The notes under the pieces are model-generated. The model was not told where the DNA came from, made no database searches, and worked only from the letters and a program-made list of their open reading frames with translations. From Treponema sp. (GTDB lineage: Bacteria > Spirochaetota > Spirochaetia > Treponematales > Treponemataceae), in contig JAGBIY010000003.1 in the NCBI GenBank assembly GCA_017934745.1, forward strand, positions 91,336-155,335: a stretch of DNA of 64,000 nt, written 5' to 3'. The translations under genes and the position numbers were made by a program. Below, in pieces: positions 16,955-24,888 of the stretch. Within the stretch, counting starts at the first letter, position 1, and the number at the start of each line of letters is the position of its first letter.

Positions 16955-18517
16955 ATGAACACACGAAAGCTGCCGATTGGCATTCAGGATTTTTCTTACT
17001 TGAGAGAGGAAGGCTACATTTATGTGGACAAAACAGCCTTCATATACGACCTCGTGACAAACGGGAAGCCCTACTTCTTGAGCCGCCCGCGCAGGTTCGG
17101 AAAGAGCCTTCTGATTTCCACAATCGAAGCGTATTTCGAGGGCAAAAAGGAGCTGTTCCACGGACTTGCAATCGAAAAACTCGAAAAGGACTGGATTGAA
17201 TATCCTGTCCTGCACTTTGACTTCAACGGACAAAACTATTCGGAGCCGAACGGCTTGAACGAGATTATCGCCGCCCACCTCCGCGAATGGGAAAAACGCT
17301 ACGACTGTCCAAAGCAGAGCGAGTCGTTCGGCGTGCGTCTGGCCGACATCATAAAAGCCGCTCGCGAAAAAACAGGACGCAACGTCGTTGTTCTTGTTGA
17401 CGAGTACGATAAGCCGCTTTTGGAAACCATGACGCTCAGCGAAGAGCAGATTGAGCAGAACAGAGCCACCTTCAAGGGAATGTTCGGACAGTTGAAAAGC
17501 CTTGATAGATACTTGCGGTTCGTGCTTTTCACCGGTGTCACGAAGTTCAGCAAGGTGTCGATTTTCAGCGACTTGAACCAACTACAGGACATTTCCATGG
17601 ACAAAGAGTTTTCCGAAATCTGCGGAATCACGCAGAGCGAGCTTGAAACGACTTTTTCGCCCGAAATCGACGAGATGGCGGAGGCGAACAATATGACGCG
17701 CGAAGAATGTTTGGAAAAACTCAAGAGATTCTACGACGGCTATCATTTTTCAAAGAAGTCGGCAAATATCTACAATCCGTTCAGTTTGGTCAACGCCTTC
17801 AAAAAGCGCGAGTTCGGAAAGTTCTGGTTCGGAACCGGCACGCCGACATTCTTGGTGAAACGCTTGAACGAGATGGGCTTCAATCCTCAACAGTTCAGCG
17901 ACGGCACTCTTTACGCGAGCGAGGACGAAATCACCGACTACCGGCCTGACAACCCCGACATCGTGCCGCTTTTGTACCAATCGGGCTATCTCACGCTCAA
18001 AGAGTACGACGAGAGGTATGAGAGTTTCTCGCTCTGCTATCCGAACGAGGAAGTGAAATACGGTTTCACGCAGAGCCTCACGCCCGTTTATCTCAACCGC
18101 GACAAGCCGCTCGACGTCCGCAATTTCTGCCGCGACATCGACATGGCGAACACCGACAGTCTCCGCGACCGCTTCACCGCATTGTTCGCAAATCTTCCGT
18201 ATCCGGCAAAGCCGAGCGACTCTGTTCTTGAACGCGACTTTCAGAACGTCGTTTACCTCGTGTTCCTGCTTCTCGGGCAGTTCGTGAAGGTGGAGCAGCA
18301 CAGCGCGAAAGGACGTGCCGACTGCATTGTTGAAACGGAAGAGTACGTCTACATCTTCGAGTTCAAGCGCGACGGCACAGCGGAGAACGCCCTTTCGCAG
18401 ATTGACGCGCAGGGCTACGCAAAGCCGTACGAGGCTGATTCAAGAAAACTCATCAAAATCGGCGCGGTCTTTTCAAGCGAGGAGAGAACGCTCAGCGACT
18501 GGCTGGTGGGGGAATGA
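16955..18517 (+). CDS. AAA-ATPase-like protein with C-terminal PD-(D/E)XK nuclease-like domain
   Basis: A 520-residue protein of the abundant family annotated as AAA family ATPase (AAA-ATPase_like plus DUF1703-type nuclease domain) in gut Bacteroidetes and treponemes. The start MNTRKLPIGIQDF is typical. Walker A is RRFGKSLL (about residue 49), Walker B VVVLVDEYDKPL (about 149), and the PD-(D/E)XK-like core GRADCIVETEEYVYIFEFKR lies near residue 450. Members occur in many copies per genome; roles in defence or mobile-element biology are suspected but not shown. Base composition is a little lower in G+C than the surrounding core genes, in line with transfer. Confidence 0.85.
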   Translation: MNTRKLPIGIQDFSYLREEGYIYVDKTAFIYDLVTNGKPYFLSRPRRFGKSLLISTIEAYFEGKKELFHGLAIEKLEKDWIEYPVLHFDFNGQNYSEPNGLNEIIAAHLREWEKRYDCPKQSESFGVRLADIIKAAREKTGRNVVVLVDEYDKPLLETMTLSEEQIEQNRATFKGMFGQLKSLDRYLRFVLFTGVTKFSKVSIFSDLNQLQDISMDKEFSEICGITQSELETTFSPEIDEMAEANNMTREECLEKLKRFYDGYHFSKKSANIYNPFSLVNAFKKREFGKFWFGTGTPTFLVKRLNEMGFNPQQFSDGTLYASEDEITDYRPDNPDIVPLLYQSGYLTLKEYDERYESFSLCYPNEEVKYGFTQSLTPVYLNRDKPLDVRNFCRDIDMANTDSLRDRFTALFANLPYPAKPSDSVLERDFQNVVYLVFLLLGQFVKVEQHSAKGRADCIVETEEYVYIFEFKRDGTAENALSQIDAQGYAKPYEADSRKLIKIGAVFSSEERTLSDWLVGE

Positions 18518-18642
18518 AAGCGGCAAAAAATATCTGCGGAGACCACACGGCAACAGAAAAAGCCTAACCGGTCGCAATTTGCGACCTCAAGCGAAGAACA
18601 AAGATTGGTCGAAAACAATCAGCGAAAGACTCTGCTGAATTT
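18518..18642. other. Intergenic region with 17-nt palindrome
   Basis: Between convergent genes. It contains the perfect palindrome GGTCGCAATTTGCGACC (18570-18586). No T-tract follows directly, so it is not an obvious terminator; a pairing-prone scar is possible. Confidence 0.4.
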
Positions 18643-19806
18643 TCAATTTTTACCTTTCATCTTTACAAATAGCGCGCAGAGCAGGAGCGTGGCGGAAAGC
18701 AGGGCGAACAGATTCACGCTGGAGGATTTGCCGAAAGAGGAAGCGGCGAACAGGAAAACGACTTGAAGGGCGTTCGAACCTTGGTTGAAGACGGAAAGAA
18801 CTGTCGCCCGGTTCTTCTGCATTCCGACAGAATCCACGAAGCGGTTCACGATGCCGGAGAAGACGGCGGAAACCACGGAAAGGGACAGCGGAAGAAGCAG
18901 CATCGGAGCCAACGCATAAATCGAAGAGCAGAAAGAGATGGAAAAAGAGAGGACGGCCGCGGCCACCAAAAAAACGCAGACCACAGTTCTCTTTCCCAAG
19001 CGTTTAGAAAGCGACAGCGCGAGCGGAGTCAGCATGTTCAACGCTGTGTAGCCTAGAATCAAAGCGGTCATCCACTCCTCATCAAGCCCAATCGACTGGA
19101 TTTTGAGGATGTACAGGAAATTCACGGCTATTCCGGCCACGGCCATGACGCTCGAAAACGCAAAGATGGCGAAGCAAGGGAATTTCGGAATTTGCTTGAA
19201 AGTGGCGGAAAGAGAAAGCTGCGGCTTCGATTCAGACTCAAGAGCGCAGGTGAATTTTCTTTCGTCGGGAATGAACAGCGAAGTGAAAAACGCGACAAAT
19301 GAAGAGAAGAGAGTGGCGAGCAGGAGACCGTCCAAGGCGAAAAAATGATTCATGGGAGCGAAAAGAAGCGTACTCGCGATGAAAGCGGCTTCCCCAAAGT
19401 TCCCCAAGACTGCTCCCCTCTTCACAAATTCGTCCTCGTTCCCGGAGCAGGCGGAGTACAGATAAGCGTCCTCCGTTCCAGACGCGAGGCTCGCGCTCAA
19501 CGCCTCAAGCACGGCCTCGGCGACGAAAAACGCGAAACTCCCGCCCAAAAAGAGCATGAACCTGGTGGCAAGAAAAATCACCTGCGAAAGCACGATGGAC
19601 TTTTTATAGCCGATTCTGTCCGTCAAAAAACCGCACGGAACTTCGAGCGCGAAAACTCCCAAACTCAAAACAGCCTGCAGAACAAAAAAATCCGAAACAG
19701 AGATTCCGCAGCGAGTGCGCACCATGATTGCCGCAGGCGCGAAAAACACCAGCGAATCGCAAAACGACATGACGGCAAGTGCAGGAAAAACTCTCGAAAA
19801 CCCCAT
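18643..19806 (-). CDS. MFS transporter
   Basis: A 387-residue major facilitator with about 12 hydrophobic segments. The loop 2-3 signature GFLTDRIGYKKS is clear at about residues 59-70. The central loop is short and there is no extra domain. Substrate cannot be deduced; the sequence recalls drug or metabolite efflux carriers rather than sugar symporters. Single gene, divergent from the pectin esterase gene with repeat copy 3 between them. Confidence 0.88.
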   Translation of the reverse strand: MGFSRVFPALAVMSFCDSLVFFAPAAIMVRTRCGISVSDFFVLQAVLSLGVFALEVPCGFLTDRIGYKKSIVLSQVIFLATRFMLFLGGSFAFFVAEAVLEALSASLASGTEDAYLYSACSGNEDEFVKRGAVLGNFGEAAFIASTLLFAPMNHFFALDGLLLATLFSSFVAFFTSLFIPDERKFTCALESESKPQLSLSATFKQIPKFPCFAIFAFSSVMAVAGIAVNFLYILKIQSIGLDEEWMTALILGYTALNMLTPLALSLSKRLGKRTVVCVFLVAAAVLSFSISFCSSIYALAPMLLLPLSLSVVSAVFSGIVNRFVDSVGMQKNRATVLSVFNQGSNALQVVFLFAASSFGKSSSVNLFALLSATLLLCALFVKMKGKN

Positions 19807-19940
19807 GCCCCCATTCTACCACCATCGCCAACACGCTTCCACCAAAACGAAAAACTGCGAATTGAAAACGGAAAATTGAAAATTGTTAGTTGAATAACAT
19901 GTAAAATCTTTTCTATATCTCTGATAAATTATCACTAGAC

Positions 19941-20105
19941 GGGCGAAAGTCGAGTTTTCACAATGCTTGTCCGAAACAAGCGGAAGCGGGGTTCCGACCA
20001 AAAGAACACTCAGCCACCGCAAAGCGGTACTGCCGTTCTTTTGGTCGGGTTCCCGCTGGGAGCTTGTTCCGGCAACTACGATATGCATAAACTCGGCATT
20101 CGACC
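19941..20105 (+). repeat. Dispersed structured repeat, copy 3 (flanked by TAGAC)
   Basis: The 165-bp element has the conserved blocks and one central hairpin. Its variable arms CCGACCAAAAGAAC and GTTCTTTTGGTCGG pair perfectly and differ from those of copies 2 and 4. It is flanked by the direct repeat TAGAC (19936-19940 and 20106-20110). It ends 34 bases before the ATG of the pectin esterase gene, so it is likely to lie in, or replace, that gene's promoter region. Confidence 0.85.
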
Positions 20106-20139
20106 TAGACGTGTTATAGATGCACACGCAGAGGTTTTT

Positions 20140-23100
20140 ATGAAAAAATGTAACGGATTTTTGGGGACGGTATTCTCGTTTCTCCTGCTGGGCGCGGCGG
20201 CTTTCGGAGAAGGAAGCGGCAGGCCGGTCGATGTTTGGGACTTCGGAGCGTCGGTGGACGGCTTCGAGGGAGTCAACGACAACATAAGCGCGGCCACCTT
20301 CGACAACTTTCCAGACGACGTTCTCGGAAAGGACGGAAAGTTCAAGAAAGGCTCGATTGAATTCGGAGACCTGACGCTCATCGTGGACAACAACGACAGA
20401 ATCTACTACGGTTCGGAAGACGGAGCGGGAAAGAAGAACTACGGCTCGCAGGGATACGCGGTTACGGACTTCGACGACGGCTACACGTCGAACGGGCTCT
20501 ACTACGCGAACGGAAAAGGCAACGAGACCAAGCGGTGCATGATTCTTAGGAACGTGAAGGCGGGAGACGTCATCACGTTCTACGCGAGAATCTCGAATTC
20601 AGGAGACGAAGTGATAAACTTCGCGCATATTGACGGCGAGGGAAAAATCACCGGAAAGCAGGCTGAAAAAGCCCCACTCACGTCGGAAGCGAGGATGTAC
20701 TCGTACATCGCAGAGAACGACGGAACGTACAAAGTCTACCCCGGCTCGGCCGTGGGAAAGCCGGTCTATTTCAGGATAAAGAGGGAGCCGGCCACAAACG
20801 TCTCAGGAAAAATCGCAAACTCGAATCTCCTGAACAAAAACGCCGTCCTCAAATTCATCGTGAAGGAGACGAACCAGGAACTTCCAGCCACGATTCAAGG
20901 GGACAGATACACGGCGAACCTTCCTGCCGGGCACGACTTCACGGCTCTGCTGCAGGGCGTGCAGGGATACTCGATTTCCTCGGACACAAGGGTCTTCTCG
21001 GTTAGTGGAAACCTCGCTGGGAAATCCGCATCCGTGAACATAGCGGTCGCAGAATCGCAGACATACACCGCGAAAGGAACAATCGCGGGATTCGACCCGG
21101 CATACGACTTCTCAAATTTCGCGGTCGTTTTCGTCCCGTCGACACTCGGAATCTATCAGCCGGTCAAGGCGACTTTGGGATGGGCATTCACGCAGCCAAG
21201 TTTCATCGCAAAGCTTGAGCCTGGAGTGGAGTACACGGCGCAGCTGGAAGGGGCCAACGACTACGAAATCAAATCCGGAGCGAGATTCTCGTTCACGAAG
21301 AACACGGAGCAGAATTTGGCCGTCGCGAAAAAGCCCACATGGAACGTGGGCGGAAAATTCTTCGGGAAGACCGACGAGCTTCCGTCAAAAATCACATTCA
21401 CAAGGCTCGACGACGCATACACATACGAAGGAACAATCGAAGACGGCAAATACTCGGCATCTCTCCGCGACGGCTCCTACGAAGTCTCTGTGGAATCCGC
21501 TACCGTAAAGACCGTGAACCACATCGTAGTATCGGGCGCGGCCGTGAAGAAGGACATCAAGCTTTCTTCAATTGAAAAGAAAGCGGAGACACTTCCGTTC
21601 AAGAGCGTCATCACCGTCGGAAAGAGCGGGGACTTCAAGACCGTGGGAGAGGCTTTGAAAGCGGCTTCCGCAATGCACCCGAGAAACGAGAGCGAGCGCA
21701 TAACAATCGAAATAGAGCCGGGAATCTACCGCGAGCAGATAAAAATCGACGTTCCTTTCATCACCCTCAAGAACGCGGACAGCACGAATTCAAAAGAGGT
21801 CAAGCTCACCTGGTACTACGGAATCGGCTACAAATACTACTCGGCGGACGCTAACGGCTGGTTCGACGAGGATTTGGCGTACGACAAATTCTCCAAGAAG
21901 ACCGTGGCGAAATGGGGCGGAGCCACATACGTCATGCCAAGCGCGGAATCGTTCAAGGCAATCGGAATCACGTTCGAGACTTCCTTCAACAAGTATGTGA
22001 CAGACGAGGAGATAGCGGACGGAGTGGAGTCTGACGGCTCCATAAAATTCAACAGGAACTACAACGCGGACGTGCGCTCAAAGGCCGGCACGGAACGCTC
22101 GGCGGCGATTTTGATAGAGGGGGACGAAAGCGAATTCATAGGCTGCCGCTTCCTCGGCTCGCAGGACACCTTCTACACGGGCGCGAACATCAAGGGCTAC
22201 TTGAGGAACTGCTTCATCGAGGGAAACACCGACTACATTTTCGGCTCGGGAACGTTCGTCTTCGAAAACTGCGAGCTTCGTTTCGCGGGCTACACGGACA
22301 AACCTTCAGCAGGCTACATAACGGCGGCAAGGCAGACAGACGACAAGGGCTACCTCTTCCTCAACTGCCTCGTCTCAAGGGACGAGAACGTCTACAACGC
22401 GCCGGGCTTCTTCGGACGCCCCTGGGGAGCGGACGCCTCCGTGGCATTCGTGAAAACGACTCTCTCCACGGACGAAGCGATAAACGACGAGGGCTGGACG
22501 AAGATGAGCAGCAACAAGCCCGAGGACGCACGTTTCAAGGAAGTCAACACGATTTGGAAAAACGGACTCGACCTGGAAAGCAGGACGGAGGGGACTGTAA
22601 AAGAGGACGACGGCACATACACCGTGGAAAACTACCTCGGAAGCTGGAAGCCGTCGTTCTCGGTCAAAAAGGGAGAGATGCAGGCAGAGAAGGCCTACTT
22701 CAAGACGGAGCCGCACATAAAGACAGACGCGACATACGAGATTCCGTACGTCGGAGCGGTGCTCGAAGTCGTCTACGAACTCGACACGAAAGAAGAGGAC
22801 GCTTCCATAATCGGCTGGTTCAGGGAGAGATTCGGAAAGAAGACGCTCGTTAAGTCGGGCACGGCAGCCGACAAGGACGCGAGAATCTACGAGACAACAG
22901 AGGACGACCTCGGATGCAGGATGAGCGCGATTGTGCTTCCGCAGACGAAACCGTCGACTGTCGTGAGCTTCCAGAAAAAAACGAGCTTCACAACGGACGA
23001 CGACATCAACACGCCGTACCCAGGACACACGATAACGCTCCACTACTCCCTCGGAAGCGCGGATTCGGTGGACAATTCATCAATACGCTGGTTCAGGGTC

Positions 23101-24309
23101 AATGGAGGAAGCGGAACAGAAACGCTCGTGAAGCAGTCGACAGGATTCGGCGACAAGACATATCTGATTCAAGCGGAGGACACAGGTTGCATCATCAAGG
23201 CGGTCGTGAGCGCGAGAACGGAGACAGGACTCGAAGGCGAAACGGAAATCGCGAAGCTGGACGCGGTGGTGAACGAAGGATACGCAATTCCGTCGAACGC
23301 GGCCGCGGACGTTCCGAGGGTTTTCGGAGCCGTGAACGTGTTCCTGGCTTCGGACTCGACTTGCAAGGACTACAGCGCGAAGGGAATGTGGTCGTCGAAC
23401 CAGACGAGGAACGAGGGCGCGTGGGGAGAATTCCTCCAGTGCTTCTTCAACTCCACTGTCGCCATACAGAACTACGCGAACGGCGGACGCTCTTCAAGGA
23501 ACTTCATCAACGAAGGCTCCCTCGACAAAATCGAGGGCAACATCCAAAAGGGCGACTATCTCTTCATCCAGTTCGGGCACAACGACTCTTCAAATTCGTC
23601 AGGCTACCTTGAGGACAGGTACGTTCCTCTCGGAGAACCAGACGCGGCTGGAATCTATCCGACGACGGCAGGAAAGAAAGTCGCCACCCCGGACTCCTAC
23701 AAGGCCAAGTACGGAGACGAATTCTACTCGTACGACAACGGCGGCACCTACAAGTGGTACCTCAAGCAGTACATCGACGTGGCGAGGAAAGCTGGGGCGA
23801 CTCCGGTGCTCGTAACTCCTGTGAGCCGCATGTACTTCAGCGACGGAAAAATCAGGCCGCACCACGACTCGACCGACACCACCACGGGAACGCTCACCAC
23901 GAGCGGCAACGCCTATGTGGAGGCGGTCAGGCAGCTCGCGAAAGAGGAGAACGTCATCCTCATCGACGGCTTTGAAATCACGAAGTCGCTCTACGAGAAG
24001 GCCTACGCAGACAAGGGCGACGACTCGGCGGCCCGCGAACTGATGTTCAAGGGCGACTCCACGCACAACAACAAGCTCGGCGGCTTCATCATAGCGGGCG
24101 AATTCGCCAAGGCCATCCAGAAGCAGATTCCAGAGCTTGCAAAAAGCGTCAAGAAGCCCGCGAAGGCGATAGGAGAGAACTCGGACGGCTCAATCATGTT
24201 CACGGTGGACTCGGAAGGCAATTTCAGCTGCGGAAGCGAATACTGGACGAACTACGAGAGGGCTTCCCTTTCGGGCGCGGACAGTGCCCCATACATCGAC
24301 GCAAAATAG
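20140..24309 (+). CDS. Secreted pectin methylesterase (CE8) - rhamnogalacturonan acetylesterase (CE12) fusion
   Basis: A 1389-residue secreted enzyme that would remove methyl and acetyl groups from pectin. The ATG at 20140 follows GAGG and begins a signal peptide; the open frame upstream lies in the repeat. Order: signal (1-25), a carbohydrate-binding-like region (25-215), three beta-sandwich modules (215-480), CE8 pectinesterase (about 490-836) with SQDTFYTG, GNTDYIFGSG and FGRPWG containing the expected Gln, Asp, Asp and Arg, two repeated Ig-like modules (about 840-1050), then an SGNH esterase (about 1066-1337) with SDSTC (Ser near 1073), FGHND and DSTHNN (Asp and His near 1306-1309). The fused domains would deesterify the homogalacturonan and rhamnogalacturonan parts of one polymer. 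The catalytic assignments are firm; the ancillary modules are inferred from pattern. Confidence 0.92.
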   Translation: MKKCNGFLGTVFSFLLLGAAAFGEGSGRPVDVWDFGASVDGFEGVNDNISAATFDNFPDDVLGKDGKFKKGSIEFGDLTLIVDNNDRIYYGSEDGAGKKNYGSQGYAVTDFDDGYTSNGLYYANGKGNETKRCMILRNVKAGDVITFYARISNSGDEVINFAHIDGEGKITGKQAEKAPLTSEARMYSYIAENDGTYKVYPGSAVGKPVYFRIKREPATNVSGKIANSNLLNKNAVLKFIVKETNQELPATIQGDRYTANLPAGHDFTALLQGVQGYSISSDTRVFSVSGNLAGKSASVNIAVAESQTYTAKGTIAGFDPAYDFSNFAVVFVPSTLGIYQPVKATLGWAFTQPSFIAKLEPGVEYTAQLEGANDYEIKSGARFSFTKNTEQNLAVAKKPTWNVGGKFFGKTDELPSKITFTRLDDAYTYEGTIEDGKYSASLRDGSYEVSVESATVKTVNHIVVSGAAVKKDIKLSSIEKKAETLPFKSVITVGKSGDFKTVGEALKAASAMHPRNESERITIEIEPGIYREQIKIDVPFITLKNADSTNSKEVKLTWYYGIGYKYYSADANGWFDEDLAYDKFSKKTVAKWGGATYVMPSAESFKAIGITFETSFNKYVTDEEIADGVESDGSIKFNRNYNADVRSKAGTERSAAILIEGDESEFIGCRFLGSQDTFYTGANIKGYLRNCFIEGNTDYIFGSGTFVFENCELRFAGYTDKPSAGYITAARQTDDKGYLFLNCLVSRDENVYNAPGFFGRPWGADASVAFVKTTLSTDEAINDEGWTKMSSNKPEDARFKEVNTIWKNGLDLESRTEGTVKEDDGTYTVENYLGSWKPSFSVKKGEMQAEKAYFKTEPHIKTDATYEIPYVGAVLEVVYELDTKEEDASIIGWFRERFGKKTLVKSGTAADKDARIYETTEDDLGCRMSAIVLPQTKPSTVVSFQKKTSFTTDDDINTPYPGHTITLHYSLGSADSVDNSSIRWFRVNGGSGTETLVKQSTGFGDKTYLIQAEDTGCIIKAVVSARTETGLEGETEIAKLDAVVNEGYAIPSNAAADVPRVFGAVNVFLASDSTCKDYSAKGMWSSNQTRNEGAWGEFLQCFFNSTVAIQNYANGGRSSRNFINEGSLDKIEGNIQKGDYLFIQFGHNDSSNSSGYLEDRYVPLGEPDAAGIYPTTAGKKVATPDSYKAKYGDEFYSYDNGGTYKWYLKQYIDVARKAGATPVLVTPVSRMYFSDGKIRPHHDSTDTTTGTLTTSGNAYVEAVRQLAKEENVILIDGFEITKSLYEKAYADKGDDSAARELMFKGDSTHNNKLGGFIIAGEFAKAIQKQIPELAKSVKKPAKAIGENSDGSIMFTVDSEGNFSCGSEYWTNYERASLSGADSAPYIDAK

Positions 24310-24335
24310 CAGTAGAAAAATGGAGATTTTGGAGA

Positions 24336-24341
24336 TATAAT
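24336..24341 (+). promoter_or_regulatory. -10 box upstream of the small secreted protein
   Basis: TATAAT lies 71 bases before the ATG at 24413. The 26-nt palindrome begins five bases after it, so it would form the 5' end of the transcript or an operator at the start site. Confidence 0.5.
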
Positions 24342-24346
24342 AGACT

Positions 24347-24372
24347 TGTTCGGAGACGAAAGTTTCCGAACA
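24347..24372. repeat. 26-nt imperfect palindrome, copy B
   Basis: TGTTCGGA and TCCGAACA flank GACGAAAGTT. Related in length and core to the copies at 12362 and 40257. Placed directly after a -10 box, it would be a 5' hairpin or an operator. Confidence 0.6.
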
Positions 24373-24412
24373 GTTTTGCTATTCATGAAATTGAATCGGA
24401 AGGAGGCGGCTT

Positions 24413-24793
24413 ATGAAAAACATATTGAAAAAGTCATCGACTGCACTCGCTATCTTCATTTTCTCCGTATTCTATGCCACTGCGGCGCAAGTCTCAAAAT
24501 TCGACTTCACCGGAACGACAACGACCGAAAAAGTTTCGATAACGATAAGCGACAAGGACCAGATGATTGAATATCTGACCCCGAACAGGGACAACAAATA
24601 TCAGATTCTGGACTACGACTATCAGCACGACAAGAACACGGGGACGAAAGTCCTCTCGGCGACCGTGCTCGACCCGCTGTACAACACGGCATACACGGTG
24701 ATTCTCTACACGAACGGAACCTACTCCGACATGAGAATCGGAAGGAAGCGCATCACGTTCAAGTACGTGGACGATTTCAGGGTCGTCGAGTAG
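24413..24793 (+). CDS. Small secreted protein of unknown function
   Basis: A 126-residue protein with a signal peptide (MKNILKKSSTALAIFIFSVF then YATAA) and a strong AAGGAGG ribosome site. The mature part is beta-rich (KFDFTGTTTTEKVSITIS, then AYTVILYTNGTY), rich in Asp, Thr and Tyr, and probably forms one periplasmic or surface domain. I do not recognise the family. Its promoter and terminator make it a single-gene unit, downstream of the pectin esterase. Confidence 0.75.
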   Translation: MKNILKKSSTALAIFIFSVFYATAAQVSKFDFTGTTTTEKVSITISDKDQMIEYLTPNRDNKYQILDYDYQHDKNTGTKVLSATVLDPLYNTAYTVILYTNGTYSDMRIGRKRITFKYVDDFRVVE

Positions 24794-24813
24794 CAGTTTC
24801 GTAAAAAAGCAGG

Positions 24814-24853
24814 AATCCGCGGATGTTTTTTTGGCAGCCGCGGATTTTTTTTT
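24814..24853 (+). terminator. Rho-independent terminator
   Basis: AATCCGCGG and CCGCGGATT form a stem around a 14-base T-rich loop, followed by a run of T. Terminates the small secreted protein gene. Confidence 0.85.
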
Positions 24854-24873
24854 CCACTAAAGTCGCTGTTTTT

Positions 24874-24881
24874 GATAATAT
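24874..24881 (+). promoter_or_regulatory. -10-like box before the carboxypeptidase gene
   Basis: GATAATAT ends seven bases before the ATG at 24889 with no Shine-Dalgarno. A leaderless mRNA is possible. Confidence 0.4.
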
Positions 24882-24888
24882 TTTCGGC

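Noticed and set aside
18545-18640. Possible remnant of an ORF6N/KilA-N protein (RSQFATS reading in one frame)
   Set aside because: Only about seven residues resemble the family and the same bases form a 17-nt palindrome; too short to support.
19963-20139. Longer N-terminus for the pectin esterase
   Set aside because: The extra 59 residues come from the repeat element; the ATG at 20140 has a ribosome site and a signal peptide.
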